From Favolaschia claudopus (lineage: Eukaryota; Basidiomycota; Agaricomycetes; Agaricales; Mycenaceae): a DNA stretch of 64,000 bases. Below the pieces are notes generated by a model. That model was not told the DNA's origin and made no database searches. It saw nothing but the letters and a program-made list of their open reading frames with translations. This document shows positions 45,018 through 56,304 of the stretch, one piece after another; positions within the stretch are counted from its first letter, which is position 1; each line of letters starts with the position of its first letter. The position numbers and the translations under genes were made by a program. The stretch covers positions 62,001 to 126,000 of the forward strand of contig JAWWNJ010000159.1 in the NCBI GenBank assembly GCA_037176885.1, written 5' to 3'.

Positions 45018-45934
45018 CAGCTGCTGATATACAACTGGTCGCGGACGTCAATTCGGCTGTTAGTCCAAAGGCGGCTCTGAGCCTTTTCCTGTATCTTGAA
45101 AGCGTCGGCTTCTGCGCCCCTGTCGACGAAGCGTTGGCGCGCATCAACTGTATGCAGATGTTCGACGCTGCCTTGCGTAGTACCGGGTTGGCGGCCAGCA
45201 ATGTGCATAATTTTGTGGGCGTACATGTCGACGAACCCATCATTCGCAGAGGTGCCTTTTGTTCTGCTTTGCAGACTCTATCGCTTTGCTCACTGTTCTA
45301 TTATCAGCAGCTAAGTTGGTCGTTAGAGACGCTCTCGACAAATATCGTACGTGTTGGCTACTACAGTGGACGAAATGTTTATAGTTTTCCAGGAAAGCGT
45401 ACCTTTAACGGTCCCGTCCACAACCGCGTTTTGATGGCGGAATTCATCTGCAGTTTGCTCAACAAAGGGGAGAAAGATCGCACTTTAGAGGACGACGTTA
45501 TTCTTCCTTTGCTCCTCCAGTACAGCGTCAGCCGACTCCTCGAGCCTTTTGGACTTTATTTCGGAGACCTAGTACTCCTTCACTCCACGACCGGGACCGT
45601 CCTGTGCGGCGAGTTCATTGAAGCTTTGCTGGATTGTCGTCTTCGGCCTCGATGTCTCGATTTCTTTTGCGGGTATGGAGTGGAAAGCAGGGTCAGGTCG
45701 TACCTCATGAACGTGGGCAAGTTCAAGTTGCGGGGCGTCAAGACCGAGGGCAACCCCCCCGGAGTCACTATGAGTGTAGGGCTCGAGAATGCGGATGGTA
45801 TGAGGATACGCCTGTTTCAACTCGCTATGTTCTCGTCAATCCAAGCTGTTTTCCCGTCCCCTGCTGTGGCTGGAATGAGTGAGCATTCTATTCCCGCTTG
45901 GCTTATGCGAATTGCGGAGCTAATTTGCATGTAA
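45018..45934 (+). CDS. Nucleotidyltransferase-like family protein, copy 1 (start uncertain)
   Basis: A coding exon begins after TACAG at about 45017 (AADIQLVADVNSAVSPKAAL, then ARINCMQMFDAALR), followed by an intron near 45252-45310 and a long last exon ending at 45934. The core reads GDLVLLHSTTGTVLCGEFIE...RLRPRCLDFFCGYG. The related gene downstream has ISGSFIAALVHRHFRPNDLD at the same place, where GS and the DxD-like DLD fit a nucleotidyltransferase-fold active site. Here GS has become GE and DLD has become CLD, so this copy is probably inactive. Function in mushrooms unknown. The first exon and the start codon are not resolved. Confidence 0.55.
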
Positions 45935-46495
45935 TGTAGGTGTTATTATCAGGCGCCCCGACAACTACTAATCGTTTCGGACAATTCCACCGTATGCTCG
46001 AGTGCTTCACCGACGTACCCTGCCCGCGTCAATTTTTGTGCCGTTCGCTGTAGTTTTACCGAGTCTGTCCTATCACGAGGTCGTGTTTGCCGTATCTGCC
46101 GGAGTGATGACTGCATAATCAATGGAATGGCATTTACGTAACCACTGCCTTCTCTCTTTTTACCACCACGACTGTTGCGGCGTTGTTCTCAATTTTGGCG
46201 CTCAGTCAAGATCGAGATGTGATCTCCTGTCCGCATCTGTGGTCCTCTGTATGGAAGACGCGCGTGCTCTGATGACGTAAACGGTTAGAAGATCTCTGTG
46301 TTCCTGGATTCGATGGAGAGCCAGTCTTCGGCTTTTCGCCTTTCGGCGAGCAGAGACTAATATCGGGCTGTGTGCAGAGTCGGGCGACAGAAGCGTCTGC
46401 GTCGAGCACAGTCTGAAACGCTGATCGGACGATCATCAATGTTCACAATAAATATAAATATACCTCCGAGTCAGTGCGTTACTCTCTTCGCGTCC
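45935..46495. other. Intergenic, no supported gene
   Basis: AT-rich ATAAATATAAATATA at about 46448 just before the next possible start resembles the TATA boxes seen at neighbouring genes. Confidence 0.35.
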
Positions 46496-47956
46496 ATGCC
46501 CTATATTGTGCGCCCCCCTCTTTCCTGTCAGTATCTGGATAACTGTCCTTTGCGAGAGCTCTCACTTACGCTCGCCGCCTAGTCGATGTTCTCGCTAGAC
46601 AGGATACGATTAAGCGTGTATTGTGGTGTGACTTGGCGGAACGTTATCTGCACGAGATGAACACATATCAGTTGTTCACAACCGCTTTACGCAGTCGTAT
46701 GGGCGCGATGAACGTTGCTAAATTCATGGCTATAACGGTCGACGAGGTCTTGGATGAGAAACGTACGTTTGCGTGGCAGTTCTGTCCTCTTGTTAACACG
46801 TCGCTACAGTTCCAGAGCTAGAGGCAAAGGTCGCAGCGCACAGTGGGTCCTCTTTATCTCCCATATTGAGCGCTGAGCGTTCATGTGCGGGGCAGGCCTC
46901 AATACTAATCGGCAGCACGACCACCAGAGCTTTGTTGCCCTGTTCAGGCGACTTATACAGTCTGCCGCGCGCGATTTGAAGCCAGAAGACGTCCGTTTGC
47001 GGTCTGATCTTCTGGAGTATATGACAGCACATCTTCTCTCGCAGTTCGAATTGCGTTACGGAGACGTGAAGCTCATGCAGGCGGCAACAGGCGCTTTGAT
47101 TTCGGGCTCCTTCATTGCGGCTTTGGTTCACCGACATTTTCGACCTAACGATCTCGACTTTTTCTGCGGAAATGACAGGACAGACGACATCGTTAAATAT
47201 TTCCAAAATCAGGTGGATGTCGAGTACGTTGTAGAGACGGGCGGCGATGAAGGTTACCAGAACGTGCGTGGCGTGCGGCCGGTAACCACACTCACCAGCC
47301 CCCGCGGTTGCGTGCTCAATATCGTGGAGGCCTATTCCGAGTCGCCACAGGAGATCATACTTAATTTCCATTCCGCTCCGACCCGGGGTGCGCTCGGCTG
47401 AGATGCGTTTGCTCACTACGAAGTCCATCGTGCTAGGAACGGCTTGGCTCTGGTTACTCCTCGCTCCTTGCCCGTCAACGCAGATGACCTCGATAGCCAG
47501 ATCGAGGCTTGGAACATTCTGCACAAGTATATGCGCCGCGGCGTCACTTTTATTTTCGAATACAATGTGCCGCACGAATGTGGCAAGCACATAGACTGTC
47601 CCGCTACCCCCCGCACCACGGCTGACGACGGCTGTTTACGCTTCAGTCTCCCACCGATCAGCATACCGGACTTTGCGCCGTCGCCGGCTCAGGTTTTCAC
47701 TTGGTCGTTGGGTCCTGTGGGCATGTGCTCCACTGGAACTGTGGGCGGAGTCAAATTGGAGCACACGAGGACTTTTCGTAATTTGCGTATTTTACAGGCA
47801 TGCCATACGCTGACTCTTATAACAGAACATCTCGTCTTTCGAAAGCTAGTTGGCGCGCTCATACAACTTCACGACGTTCCAGACGAGCCAGTTCAGATTT
47901 ATCCTTGGACCGAGAGCTGGAGTGCCGATAGAGTGGACGATTCTGACTCTGAGTAG
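46496..47956 (+). pseudogene. Nucleotidyltransferase-like family protein, copy 2, with in-frame TGA
   Basis: Paralog of the gene at 45018. A coding exon from about 46578 reads RLVDVLARQDTIKRVLWCDL and LFTTALRSRMGAMNVAKFMA before a GTACGT donor. The main exon has FVALFRRLIQSAARDLKP, then ALISGSFIAALVHRHFRPND followed by LDFFCGNDRTDDIVKYF, with the GS...DLD pair intact. At 47399-47401 a TGA interrupts the frame after PTRGALG; the same frame is open on both sides and continues with family sequence (AFAHYEVHRARNGLALVTPR, YNVPHECGKHIDCPATPRTT) to the TAG at 47954-47956. The stop may come from CGA by C-to-T change at CpG. Start and first intron are uncertain. Confidence 0.6.
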
Positions 47957-48322
47957 CGTGTTTTATTCTGACTCAGAGTAGCGTGTATTACACCTGATGT
48001 ATTACCGACTCGAATTGCGTTTCTCACCTCCGCGTGACAGCCACGCGCCGCCAGGTCGCAATGTCAGGTCTCTCCTTCTTTGTTTGCCGACTCCGCAATT
48101 TTCCGCAGGTCTGGTGCGAAAGATTGTGACTCGGGTAGGTGTGCCCTGTGACTGATTCAGATGGTATCTGAAACTTTTGTTAGCGCGATGTTATCGCTCT
48201 AGAGCGATCGGCGTATTGGAGCGGAAAGTGGAAATGTGTGTGGCGCTCCAATCGCAGCACCCGCGACATCCCGCCAATACGGAAGTCTACCCACGGTTGC
48301 TCGCAGGTAGTTCGTTTCACCT
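47957..48322. other. Intergenic before the tandem array
   Basis: Starts with a short duplication of the preceding 3' end: TTCTGACTCTGAGTAGCGTG and ATTCTGACTCAGAGTAGCGTG are 27 bases apart at 47940-47987, a direct repeat that includes the stop codon of the previous gene. Also the inverted words TTGGAGCG and CGCTCCAA at about 48215/48243, which could form a hairpin. Confidence 0.45.
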
Positions 48323-49224
48323 ATGACGACTTTTGCCAGCACTCGACTATTGGGACCTCGGAACGAAATGCGACCGGTTCTCGCCACGGACGTCGCCCGT
48401 GAACATTTTTTCGTCACTCGCGATAAGGGAATGTTGGACGTTGAGGGATACATGCATCGATATAGCTACAAGTGGGAGGGTCGCGACCTGGGCGCCACTC
48501 TCGGGGCCGCTTTCCGCGTGAGGTTGGCCAAGTACCGCACGAGCATAATCGCCAGAGTCGTCGAATGCGAGTACGAGTTCCTGCTGAACCCGTTGGGCAT
48601 GGAGGTGGGTTTCCATCCTTCGTTTGGCGATATGTTTATATCCTGCCTGCAAGGGATGTCCTCGAGAGAGTTCTCGGCTCACGTTGGGCTGTCCTCCGGG
48701 CATAGATCTGACGACGGGCGAATTTTATGACCGCCAGATTCAGACCCTGAACGAAGTCGTCGCCGCCGATGCCCAGGATAAAGTGAGTGTCTGACTCTGA
48801 TTCTTTCCCCGGCCCTTTTCTCGATGTGCTTATCGGTCTATAGCCAGGGGTAGTGGATAGAAATTGGACAAAGCAGGGAAAAGATGGGGCGATGTTAATC
48901 GAGGTCTGTCCTGCTTTTGTCGGTCCTTCCCGTGGACTGAAATTGGTGGTCTTCGAGGTTGTCGTCGGCGTGCCGCCTGACCGCTTGTGTGCAGAATTAC
49001 CTGTAGGTAGAGACGTGGAGATTACGCTCAATCTTTCCAAGGACGAATATTTGCATGCTGACGGGATACTGCATAAGGTCCGTGTCCAAGGAAACTCGTA
49101 CCCATCGCGACCTGACGAATCGTTCACAGAAATTTGTATTGTGGCTCAGGGATTACAGGCAGTTACACGACTCCGAATTGGGACGATCTTGAGATCTCAG
49201 TTACACAATCACCGAGATCAATGA
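48323..49224 (+). CDS. Tandem-array family, copy 1 (unknown function)
   Basis: ATG 48323 opens an exon with HFFVTRDKGMLDVEGYMHRY, SYKWEGRDLG and the block RLAKYRTSIIARVVECEYEF followed by LLNPLGME. Later coding pieces are TTGEFYDRQIQTLNEVVAAD (near 48715-48780) and a last exon from about 48842 with WTKQGKDGAMLIEVCPAF and GRDVEITLNLSKDEYLHADG. The same ordered blocks recur in the next three genes, so this is one family: RD..(M/L)(E/D)(V/I).G...RY.YK, then (A/S)KYR..II..V.E....NPLG, then a V.L.L.KDE.L.ADG strand pair. The join at about 48601-48708 is not phase-resolved. I do not know the family's role. Confidence 0.6.
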
Positions 49225-49301
49225 TCGATTTACTTAGCCCGAGCTTTTCCTGTCCGTGTACCTATATAAAGTGTGGTAGCCTTTGACTAACCGTGGTCTT
49301 C
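49225..49301 (+). promoter_or_regulatory. Short spacer with TATA box before array copy 2
   Basis: TATATAAAG at about 49263 lies some 40 bases before ATG 49302. Confidence 0.5.
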
Positions 49302-50227
49302 ATGTCGGATACCTCCATAGCTGGCAGGCTTTTGCACGCCGAGCGCAGCTTGACCCACCCACTGCTCGGTACCGACGTCTTGAATCAGCATTACGCCTCC
49401 ACGCGGGATACCAGCCTCATCGACATCGCCGGTTGCTGTTCGCGTTACACCTACAAGTCCTTGATTCCTCAAGCTCCCACTGCTGGTGCTCCTGTATTCG
49501 TAGAGCGCTCTCGCAGGGATTACGCGAAGTACCGATCCTTGCTCATAGTAGAGGTGCACGAGGTCAACGTGGTATACAAGGATAATCCGCTTGGGAAAGA
49601 GGTGCCGTCGTTTCTGTCGCCTCTTGTCCCATTATCTGATGATCCAAAAGCGTAGCGGGCGTCGGTGCACTCGCATCACCACTAGATGTCCTAGCGGGGC
49701 CGACGAAGATACTGTCAAGTTATTTCATTTGCAAGCGGCCAAGTTACAGACAATCATCGACGAAGACTTGAAGGAGACGGTAAGATATATGAGTTCTATC
49801 GACTGGCTTCGGTAACCCGCGTTTTTGTAGCCAGGAGAGGTGACCACTAGTTGGTTGAAGAAGACTGCTAACGGCTCCCCGCTTATCGACGTCATGGTGC
49901 GTCGACTTGGCTTCCCTTTCATTCGGCTTTCGTCTCCTTTTTCCTTTTTTTTACTTTTTATCTTATTTCTCGAGACTCTGTCCTGAAATACTTTCGCAGA
50001 TTATGGGTACGCCTCGAGACTTGGCCATGCGAATGAATTTGGTGCCCGGTACCGACTTGGAGTTAACGGTGTCACTGTGTAAGGATGAGCGCTTGGATGC
50101 AGATGGGGCACGTTTCAAGGTCGGTTTCGCCGACCACAAGGTTTTTTTTTTCGGTGCTCAACCAGCCCCAGGAGTTCTCTGCGTGGATCCGATGGTGGCG
50201 ACCGATCTCTGCTGCCGAAATAGGTAG
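49302..50227 (+). CDS. Tandem-array family, copy 2
   Basis: From ATG 49302: ASTRDTSLIDIAGCCSRYTY, then RDYAKYRSLLIVEVHEVNVV and YKDNPLGKE before a GTGCCG donor. Later exons give GADEDTVKLFHLQAAKLQTI (near 49697-49780), PGEVTTSWLKKTANGSPLID (49831-49895) and IMGTPRDLAMRMNLVPGTDL with LTVSLCKDERLDADGARFKV, to a stop at 50225. It aligns block by block with copy 1. The second junction uses a weak GTGCCG donor and is provisional. Confidence 0.6.
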
Positions 50228-50381
50228 ACTGTGAGGCTGTGGTCGCGCGCCTCTAAAGTACATTGTTAATTAAGTCGAATCATTTATTTACGAGAGTCAT
50301 TGACTTTACCGCGATCAGCGGTCGTTTTGATGCAACACAGATCTGAAGCTGTGCCGTAACTGGAGTTGTCAGCTACCACGA

Positions 50382-51185
50382 CAATGGAAAAAGATGAAGA
50401 AACGCTGCGTCAGGTTACACGCATAGCAGGTATGCTACGAGCAAGAACTCTCGACGACGACGTGTGTGACTTGGACTATGGGGCCATCCGCCATTCCTCT
50501 CTGGGAGAAAACGCGCAGCGCTTCTTATATGTCGATTTTCGGAGGATGGAATCGATCCACTCCCTCGAGGGGAAGCGAGGGCACAGTGTTTGGTCGTGGT
50601 ATCGACCTTTGATTGCAGGACGGGTACTCAGAGCAGAACAGCAACTCGTCGCACACCCGCTTCTGGAATCGGCGAGTTCTTGTTCTGTTTTTTCCTCCGA
50701 CCACTTATTTATTGTCTTCGTTATGTTTAGAAACAGGCAAAAATATGTACCGTTCTACATCTGGTCGAGTTCACACCCTCCTCTGGACATTTCTCGAAGC
50801 AACTAGCGGCTCTGAAACAGCTGATTCATGACGAGAACATGTTACCAGTGAGAGTCTGCTTGAATACTGTTAACACGGACCACTCAGTAATACTCAGTTT
50901 GTCAAAACGATCGTCAGTTGGGTCGACGTAGCGGATCACGTAGCTAAGGTTAGAGCCCTTGACCACCTTCGATTTTCTCTCTTACTTTGCGTGCAGGTCA
51001 TCGTCTGTGACGAGAGCGAACATTCGAGAGTCCGAGTGGGAGATTGCGTCATATTGTTAGTCTATCTGACTCGAGACGAGTCATTGACTCGCTGCGGAGA
51101 ACTGAAACGAGTGCGCTTTGCTTTCTGCGCACATGTCTGCGGGTGCTTACCTCAACATAGGAATATAGCATCTGGGCCGATGTGA
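50382..51185 (+). CDS. Tandem-array family, copy 3 (more diverged)
   Basis: ATG 50382 (MEKDEETLRQVTRIAGMLRA). The first exon is less similar to the other copies. The later blocks match: LAALKQLIHDENMLP near 50800-50850, FVKTIVSWVDVADHVAK near 50898-50950, and HSRVRVGDCVILLVYLTRDE followed by SLTRCGELKRVRF near 51010-51115, ending at 51185. Several exon joins around 50690-50900 are unresolved, so it may be damaged. Confidence 0.5.
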
Positions 51186-51598
51186 TGTCTCATGTACGTT
51201 ATTCGTAGCCCGCGAATATAAACAGTGCTGCAATGTTCTGTTCTGCCATAATGTCACGCCTGAGCATCTATTCTTTCTTGGAAGATGTCGAGCAAAATCG
51301 CGTTCTGGCGGACGAGGTCTACCCTGTAGACCTTGGCATGACGCGGGATAAGACCATGGAAGTACAGGGGGGGCACATTCACTGCTTTTCCTGTAAGAAT
51401 GCGGCGCATAGCATCCGCAACGCGTCAAGCACCTTGGCTAGAGTGAGAAAGCCGTTGCCAGCCGTGTATATAGGCTGGGTGGAAGGACAGATTCATCAGA
51501 TCCGCGCGGAATTTGGTTTTCGATATATTAACGGGAAAGGAGAGGTAAGCAGTTTCTGAGAATCAAGATTCGGTTCTATCCTTTCCTCTGGCTCTGAC

Positions 51599-51606
51599 AG
51601 CGGCAC
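51599..51606. repeat. Target-site duplication AGCGGCAC, left
   Basis: Identical to 55248..55255 on the other side of the element. Confidence 0.85.
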
Positions 51607-51898
51607 CACCTATACTGCCCACATAACCCCAGTAATAAGTGTGGTACAACATAGCTCATCTACAACACTAATTAGTGGCGAAACCGTGGCGCAGGGCTCC
51701 TGTTGATATCTTTTGGAGATCTTTTCAATAACTTTCTGCAAAGACATATATTGAGGAGAAGTCCAGCTCAGCTCAATAACTTTGCATATCTTCCAATAAC
51801 TTTGGAACTTGTAAATGTTCCACAGGCATCTACTGCCCAAAAAGGAAATGTATTCGTAAAATACCCGTAAAATACATGAAAATTCAGCGAAAAAAATA
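51607..51898 (+). repeat. Left terminal inverted repeat of copy 1
   Basis: About 290 bases matching the reverse complement of 54944-55247; contains several CAATAACTTT words. Confidence 0.8.
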
Positions 51899-54800
51899 GC
51901 AAAAAAAAATCAGGTGATTGTTTGATGGCACGAGGGCTGCTGAAGCCGTTGCGGCTTGTTGGGAGGAGTTTGAATTCTGAGTCAAATAAATTGAATTTAT
52001 TACTAAAATACAGAACATATGCGATTCGAAAGGTTAAGCACTCCAGCGCCTAACGAGGAACTCACGGAAACAGTAAGCACCCCAGCGCTTAACAACGAAA
52101 GCACCTAAAATCATAAACACGGCACTTTTGTTGTTAAGCAGTGGTCAAAGGTGCTGGAACCATCAAATATGATGTCCCCGGGAGTTCGGCACATATATGG
52201 GGCCATCAATTCACCTATAAATTCATCATTTTAGCATGCAGTTTATTTTAGCCTCGGAAATATTCATATATTCCCTCCAAATGAACAATATTTGTCCATT
52301 GTTTATAGCTTTGATATTGATCTGGTTTGGAGGCGAGTTTGCCATCAAAACATGCCCATATGTTTCAAAACCGCCGGGATTTCGGAATTGTTTTTGCATT
52401 TTGCGGGCCAACCAGGACTCGGATCAAAAAATGTTGGGTGTAGACATGATAGCCCTCAGTGAGCTCTACCTGATGCATGTCGACATCAGACACTTTGTTC
52501 CGACATTTCCTCTTTCGGCCACTAACACCTAGCATCTCAAAAAGGAAATTTCTGTGATTCTTGCACCCTTTGGTTCACCTGATATTATACACTATTCTAT
52601 AGTCAATCATGATACTTTATGATTGCTCTAAGGCAGATTTCAATGGTCAACTCATAGAATACCCGGCTATAAAACAGATCAAAAAGCGAAATTAGTGGGG
52701 ATTGATTGATTTGATTTCACTGGGGGAATTTTATTCATTCTGAGACCACTATATGGTTTCAATCATCTCCCTGAGCAATCTGAATCATCCTATCTCATGC
52801 ATAACTCTGTTTTGAGGATCACATCAAATATTGATCTGGAGAGTTTCTGATCTTCATGGATCGGTACCCTTGATTCATCCCAAGTAAGCTCACTCTATAA
52901 ACATACTCAAGCTCGTTGCATACAATAACTGCATTTATATTCACTTCTTTGCCTTGCTTTTACCCTCTGATAGCAGGTTGAAGGATTCCATGTTTTCACT
53001 CTTCCTTAACATACATACAGTAACTTGGGTAACAGAAACCTCCATCAACAGTTCATATAACCTGAAATATGAGCTCTATCACTGCATATAAGCATACAAT
53101 CAACCCAACCAGAAATCTACAATTTCCCATCAATTTGTTAATAGACTATGAAGTAGACAGAATATGGTCTTGTTAATTTCACATTTGAATTCAGGGCATA
53201 AAATCAGTTCATTTTAGTCATTTACTTGTCTGGTTTTGCCCTATTTTGACGAAGTTGCATCTCCGAGCATCTTGGTTCAAAACTAGTTTGCACTAACAAA
53301 TGCTATCAGGAGCACTAGTATAACCATTTAAACTTGCAAATGATTGGATACTTTCATGTAGAAAATATCAAGACATGAAATGTATCCTTGTGTGGTCGAT
53401 GTATATGTGGGAGAAGTGTGTTCAGTCACCAGTGAGTCGCAAGAGTGAACAACTCACACATATTTCATCCTCATGGTATCTCTTGCATGAAATTCTGTTT
53501 CAGTACCATTGGGCTATCTCTAACAAGCTTCAGTAAATTTCTTTAGATTTTTTTGTGGCTTGTAGAATGTCAGAACAACCACTCTCACAAAAGCGTGTTC
53601 TCGATTACAAAAAGCGTGTTCTCGATTAATGAATATAAAATGCTTTAGGCGCCCATAAGCGCCCGTTCGGATTGACTTCCTACCCAATAGGAGCAGGTGC
53701 GATGAGTCCAAATTGCCGTCCAAACACTACATCTGCTTCAAAGTCAACTCAATTTGAACAGTTTTTGGATAATATGTCATTGAATAATGTAAGGACGACA
53801 CAGAGTACATGTAGATTAGAGGTAAATATGTGCAGAAACGGTGGAGAGGGTTGGACAATAGAACAACATGAGAGGATGAGGTAGGGTAGAGGGAGTGCAG
53901 TCAGGGAGAACGCAGAGATGGGTGATAGAGGAATGAGGATGGGAAAGTGAACCTCATAGGAAGAGGTCACAGCCAGAGGGAGAAGTTGGTAGTGAAAATC
54001 GTTGAAGGGAAAGAGAGATGGGTGGTGCATGGGTGACAGGGAGGGAAAAGACTTGAAGGCAAAGGGGTGGGGGGAGAGGGAGTACTTGAGTAGAAGTTGA
54101 AGGGCAGAAGGGGAGGGAGACGACATAACTCTGCACAAAGGTGTGATCTTGAGCATAAATCTCAGAGAATTAGATGAACGGCATAGAGAAAACTCACTAG
54201 CAATTATCCACCCTTGATATACCAACAGTCCAGCCCTGCTAAATCCCCCAGCACCCCAAGAAACCTCCTCCCTTGCCACCCACCCATCCAATCTGCCCTC
54301 ATCCAATGAAAAGAAAAAGAATACAGAAGAAAACTCACCCAATTGAATGCTCCTTCAAGAAGGCCTTTTCTGCCCAGCTCAGCAGCTCAGGTCAAGTTCC
54401 AGGGTCGGATCTCAAGACTGAGCCACTGAGTGGCTACAGAAAATGCCCTAGTTGCCACAGAATGGCAGTAGAGAGATAGATTGAGGCCTTGAGGGGTGCA
54501 TGGTGTGTAGAAGGATGAGAGACTGCATGGGTGTTGCTACAGACACCAGCAGGGAGTTGGTGGTGTGAGAGGAAGGACGAAGGAGGAGACAGAAGGTGGT
54601 GAGGTGGCAAAAGTCACATGACTTACAAATCACATGAATTGAAAGTCCAGTGACTTTGTTTCACATGACTGATAGATCACATGAATAATAGGTCACATGA
54701 GTTGCATGTCCAGTGACTGTTCTTTCAAATGACTGATAGATCATATGAGTTGAAAGTCTAGTGACTTTTCTTTCACATTACTCATGTATTACATGAGTTG

Positions 54801-54943
54801 AAACTCATTGTTGTGGCTGTGGAACCACTCCCCAGGAATAATTCAATACATTCTGTGGGCACTGCCCACCTTTTAACTGGTTAATCTGACTATATGCGCT
54901 GGGACTTCCTTTTTTGGCACCCCCCATAGACACTATATTTTTC

Positions 54944-55247
54944 TGCTGATTTTTCATGTATTTTACGACTATTTTAGGAGTATTTTAGGAATATTTTTCC
55001 TTTTTGGGCAGTAGATGCCTGTGGAACATTTACAAGTTCCAAAGTTATTGAAAGTTATTGGAAGATATGCAAAGTTATTGAGCTGAGCTGGACTTCTCCT
55101 CAATATATGTCTTTGCAGAAAGTTATTGAAAAGATCTCCGAAAGATATCAACAGGAGCCCTGCGCCACGGTTTCGCCACTAATTAGTGTTGTAGATGAGC
55201 TATGTTGTACCACACTTATTACTGGGGTTATGTGGGCAGTATAGGTG
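54944..55247 (-). repeat. Right terminal inverted repeat of copy 1
   Basis: Reverse complement of the left arm, with one extra CAATAACTTT unit. Confidence 0.8.
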
Positions 55248-55255
55248 AGCGGCAC
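55248..55255. repeat. Target-site duplication AGCGGCAC, right
   Basis: Matches 51599..51606 exactly. Confidence 0.85.
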
Positions 55256-55913
55256 TTATTCTAGGACGCGCGCAATTGTTATGTTATGACTGTGGCATGT
55301 TCCGACTTTGCTCAGCAGGAGGACCGTGTTTTCTTTTCAAGGCAGGTTGGTGTACTACAGCAAGTCATGGCGTGTGATTTGCATACCGAGTGCAGTGTTG
55401 CGTTACGGTTCTCAGACATACTTCTCTGGCGCGACTGACCGTTTTCAACAGGTACCCGACTCCTGTTCGTTGCTGGGGCCTAGAATCAACGGTTTCCCCT
55501 CCATCAACGTTGGTCGCCAACAGTACGATACAGTAACACGCTAACTCTCTGACCTTTAGATCGTTCTCACCGAAGGGGAGATGCGACTCTGGAACGGCGG
55601 AGATTGGGCCTTTGCATTAGGCCGGCAACTAAGAGCGGCGATCAGCTTGCAGAGGCATGACGGTCTGCCTAATGCACAACATGTCAGTCTTCCTGAGTGT
55701 TTCCGCGCTCTGAATCCCCTCATTATTTCTTTCTTTTACAGACATTCACCGCGTGGCTTCAATATTTCTCCGTGTCCGACAACCCAGAAGGCTGGGTCAC
55801 ATAGAGAGAGACGGATTGTCTATATATATATGACTCGACACCTATTTGAACCGACTCATATAAGCACGCTGCGTTCTACTGCGCATATTATTTATTATGA
55901 TGAGTTTGTTTGA

Positions 55914-56304
55914 CTTGGACGATGTGACCATACCTATAAGAGGCACGTAACGCTTTTTTTCTTAAAAAAAAAAAAAAAAAACACAGCATGTCAGTTATGG
56001 ACCTTTCTACGCGTTTACAAGCACGGACGACCATGAACGGATCTGGGCAATGGGGGGATGGAGGATGGGGCGGTGGTTGGGGCTCGTCGGGCCCCTGGGA
56101 TGCAACATTGAGCAGTGTTTCTACGATCTCCGAGTGCGCTGCTGTGACCCCATAGAATTCGGAATACATACTTACTTCATTCAAGGGACTACGGCCTCTC
56201 CTACGACGAGTGTTGTATCCTGTGGGAGCGTGCAAGGGAAGCCTTTTTTTCTTCTGCGTTGAGCGCTCGGCGTGCCATACTGACTTGACTCGGCGTATAG
56301 ATCG
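55914..56304. other. Intergenic with A-run
   Basis: An A homopolymer of about 18 lies at 55964-55981, and a T-run is next to it. No gene supported. Confidence 0.4.

Larger units (their letters stand above)
51607..55247. mobile_element. AT-rich TIR element, copy 1 (3641 bp)
   Basis: Bounded by inverted repeats starting CACCTATACTGCCCACAT and flanked by the 8-base duplication AGCGGCAC, which together define its ends exactly. The arms (about 51607-51898 and 54944-55247) differ by few substitutions and a 10-base duplication CAATAACTTT. Composition is clearly more AT-rich than the neighbourhood. Near 54610-54810 TCACATGA-type words repeat at least five times. The longest frame is 197 codons (54342..53749, minus), leucine/serine/proline-rich and unlike any transposase I know. 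Eight-base duplications occur with hAT, P-like and Zisupton-type elements; the terminal sequence does not let me choose. Probably non-autonomous. Confidence 0.85.
51251..55913 (+). pseudogene. Tandem-array family, copy 4, split by a 3.6-kb element
   Basis: ATG 51251 starts SIYSFLEDVEQNRVLADEVY, PVDLGMTRDKTMEVQGGHIH, with a GAG|GTAAGC donor at about 51544. The CTGACAG acceptor at 51594-51600 is followed after six bases by the inserted element (51607-55247). Family sequence resumes beyond it: EDRVFFSRQVGVLQQVMACD at about 55320 matches FYDRQIQTLNEVVAAD of copy 1, and a last exon near 55561 (LTEGEMRLWNGGDWAFALGR, QLRAAISLQRHDGLPNAQH) matches the final strand pair. A TATA-like AATATAAAC lies about 35 bases before the ATG. 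The 3' limit is approximate. Confidence 0.6.

Noticed and set aside
53749..54342. 197-codon frame in the TIR element as a transposase (also at 62506..63099)
   Set aside because: Leucine/serine/proline-rich with no DDE, RNase H-like or zinc motifs; identical in both copies only because the copies are recent.
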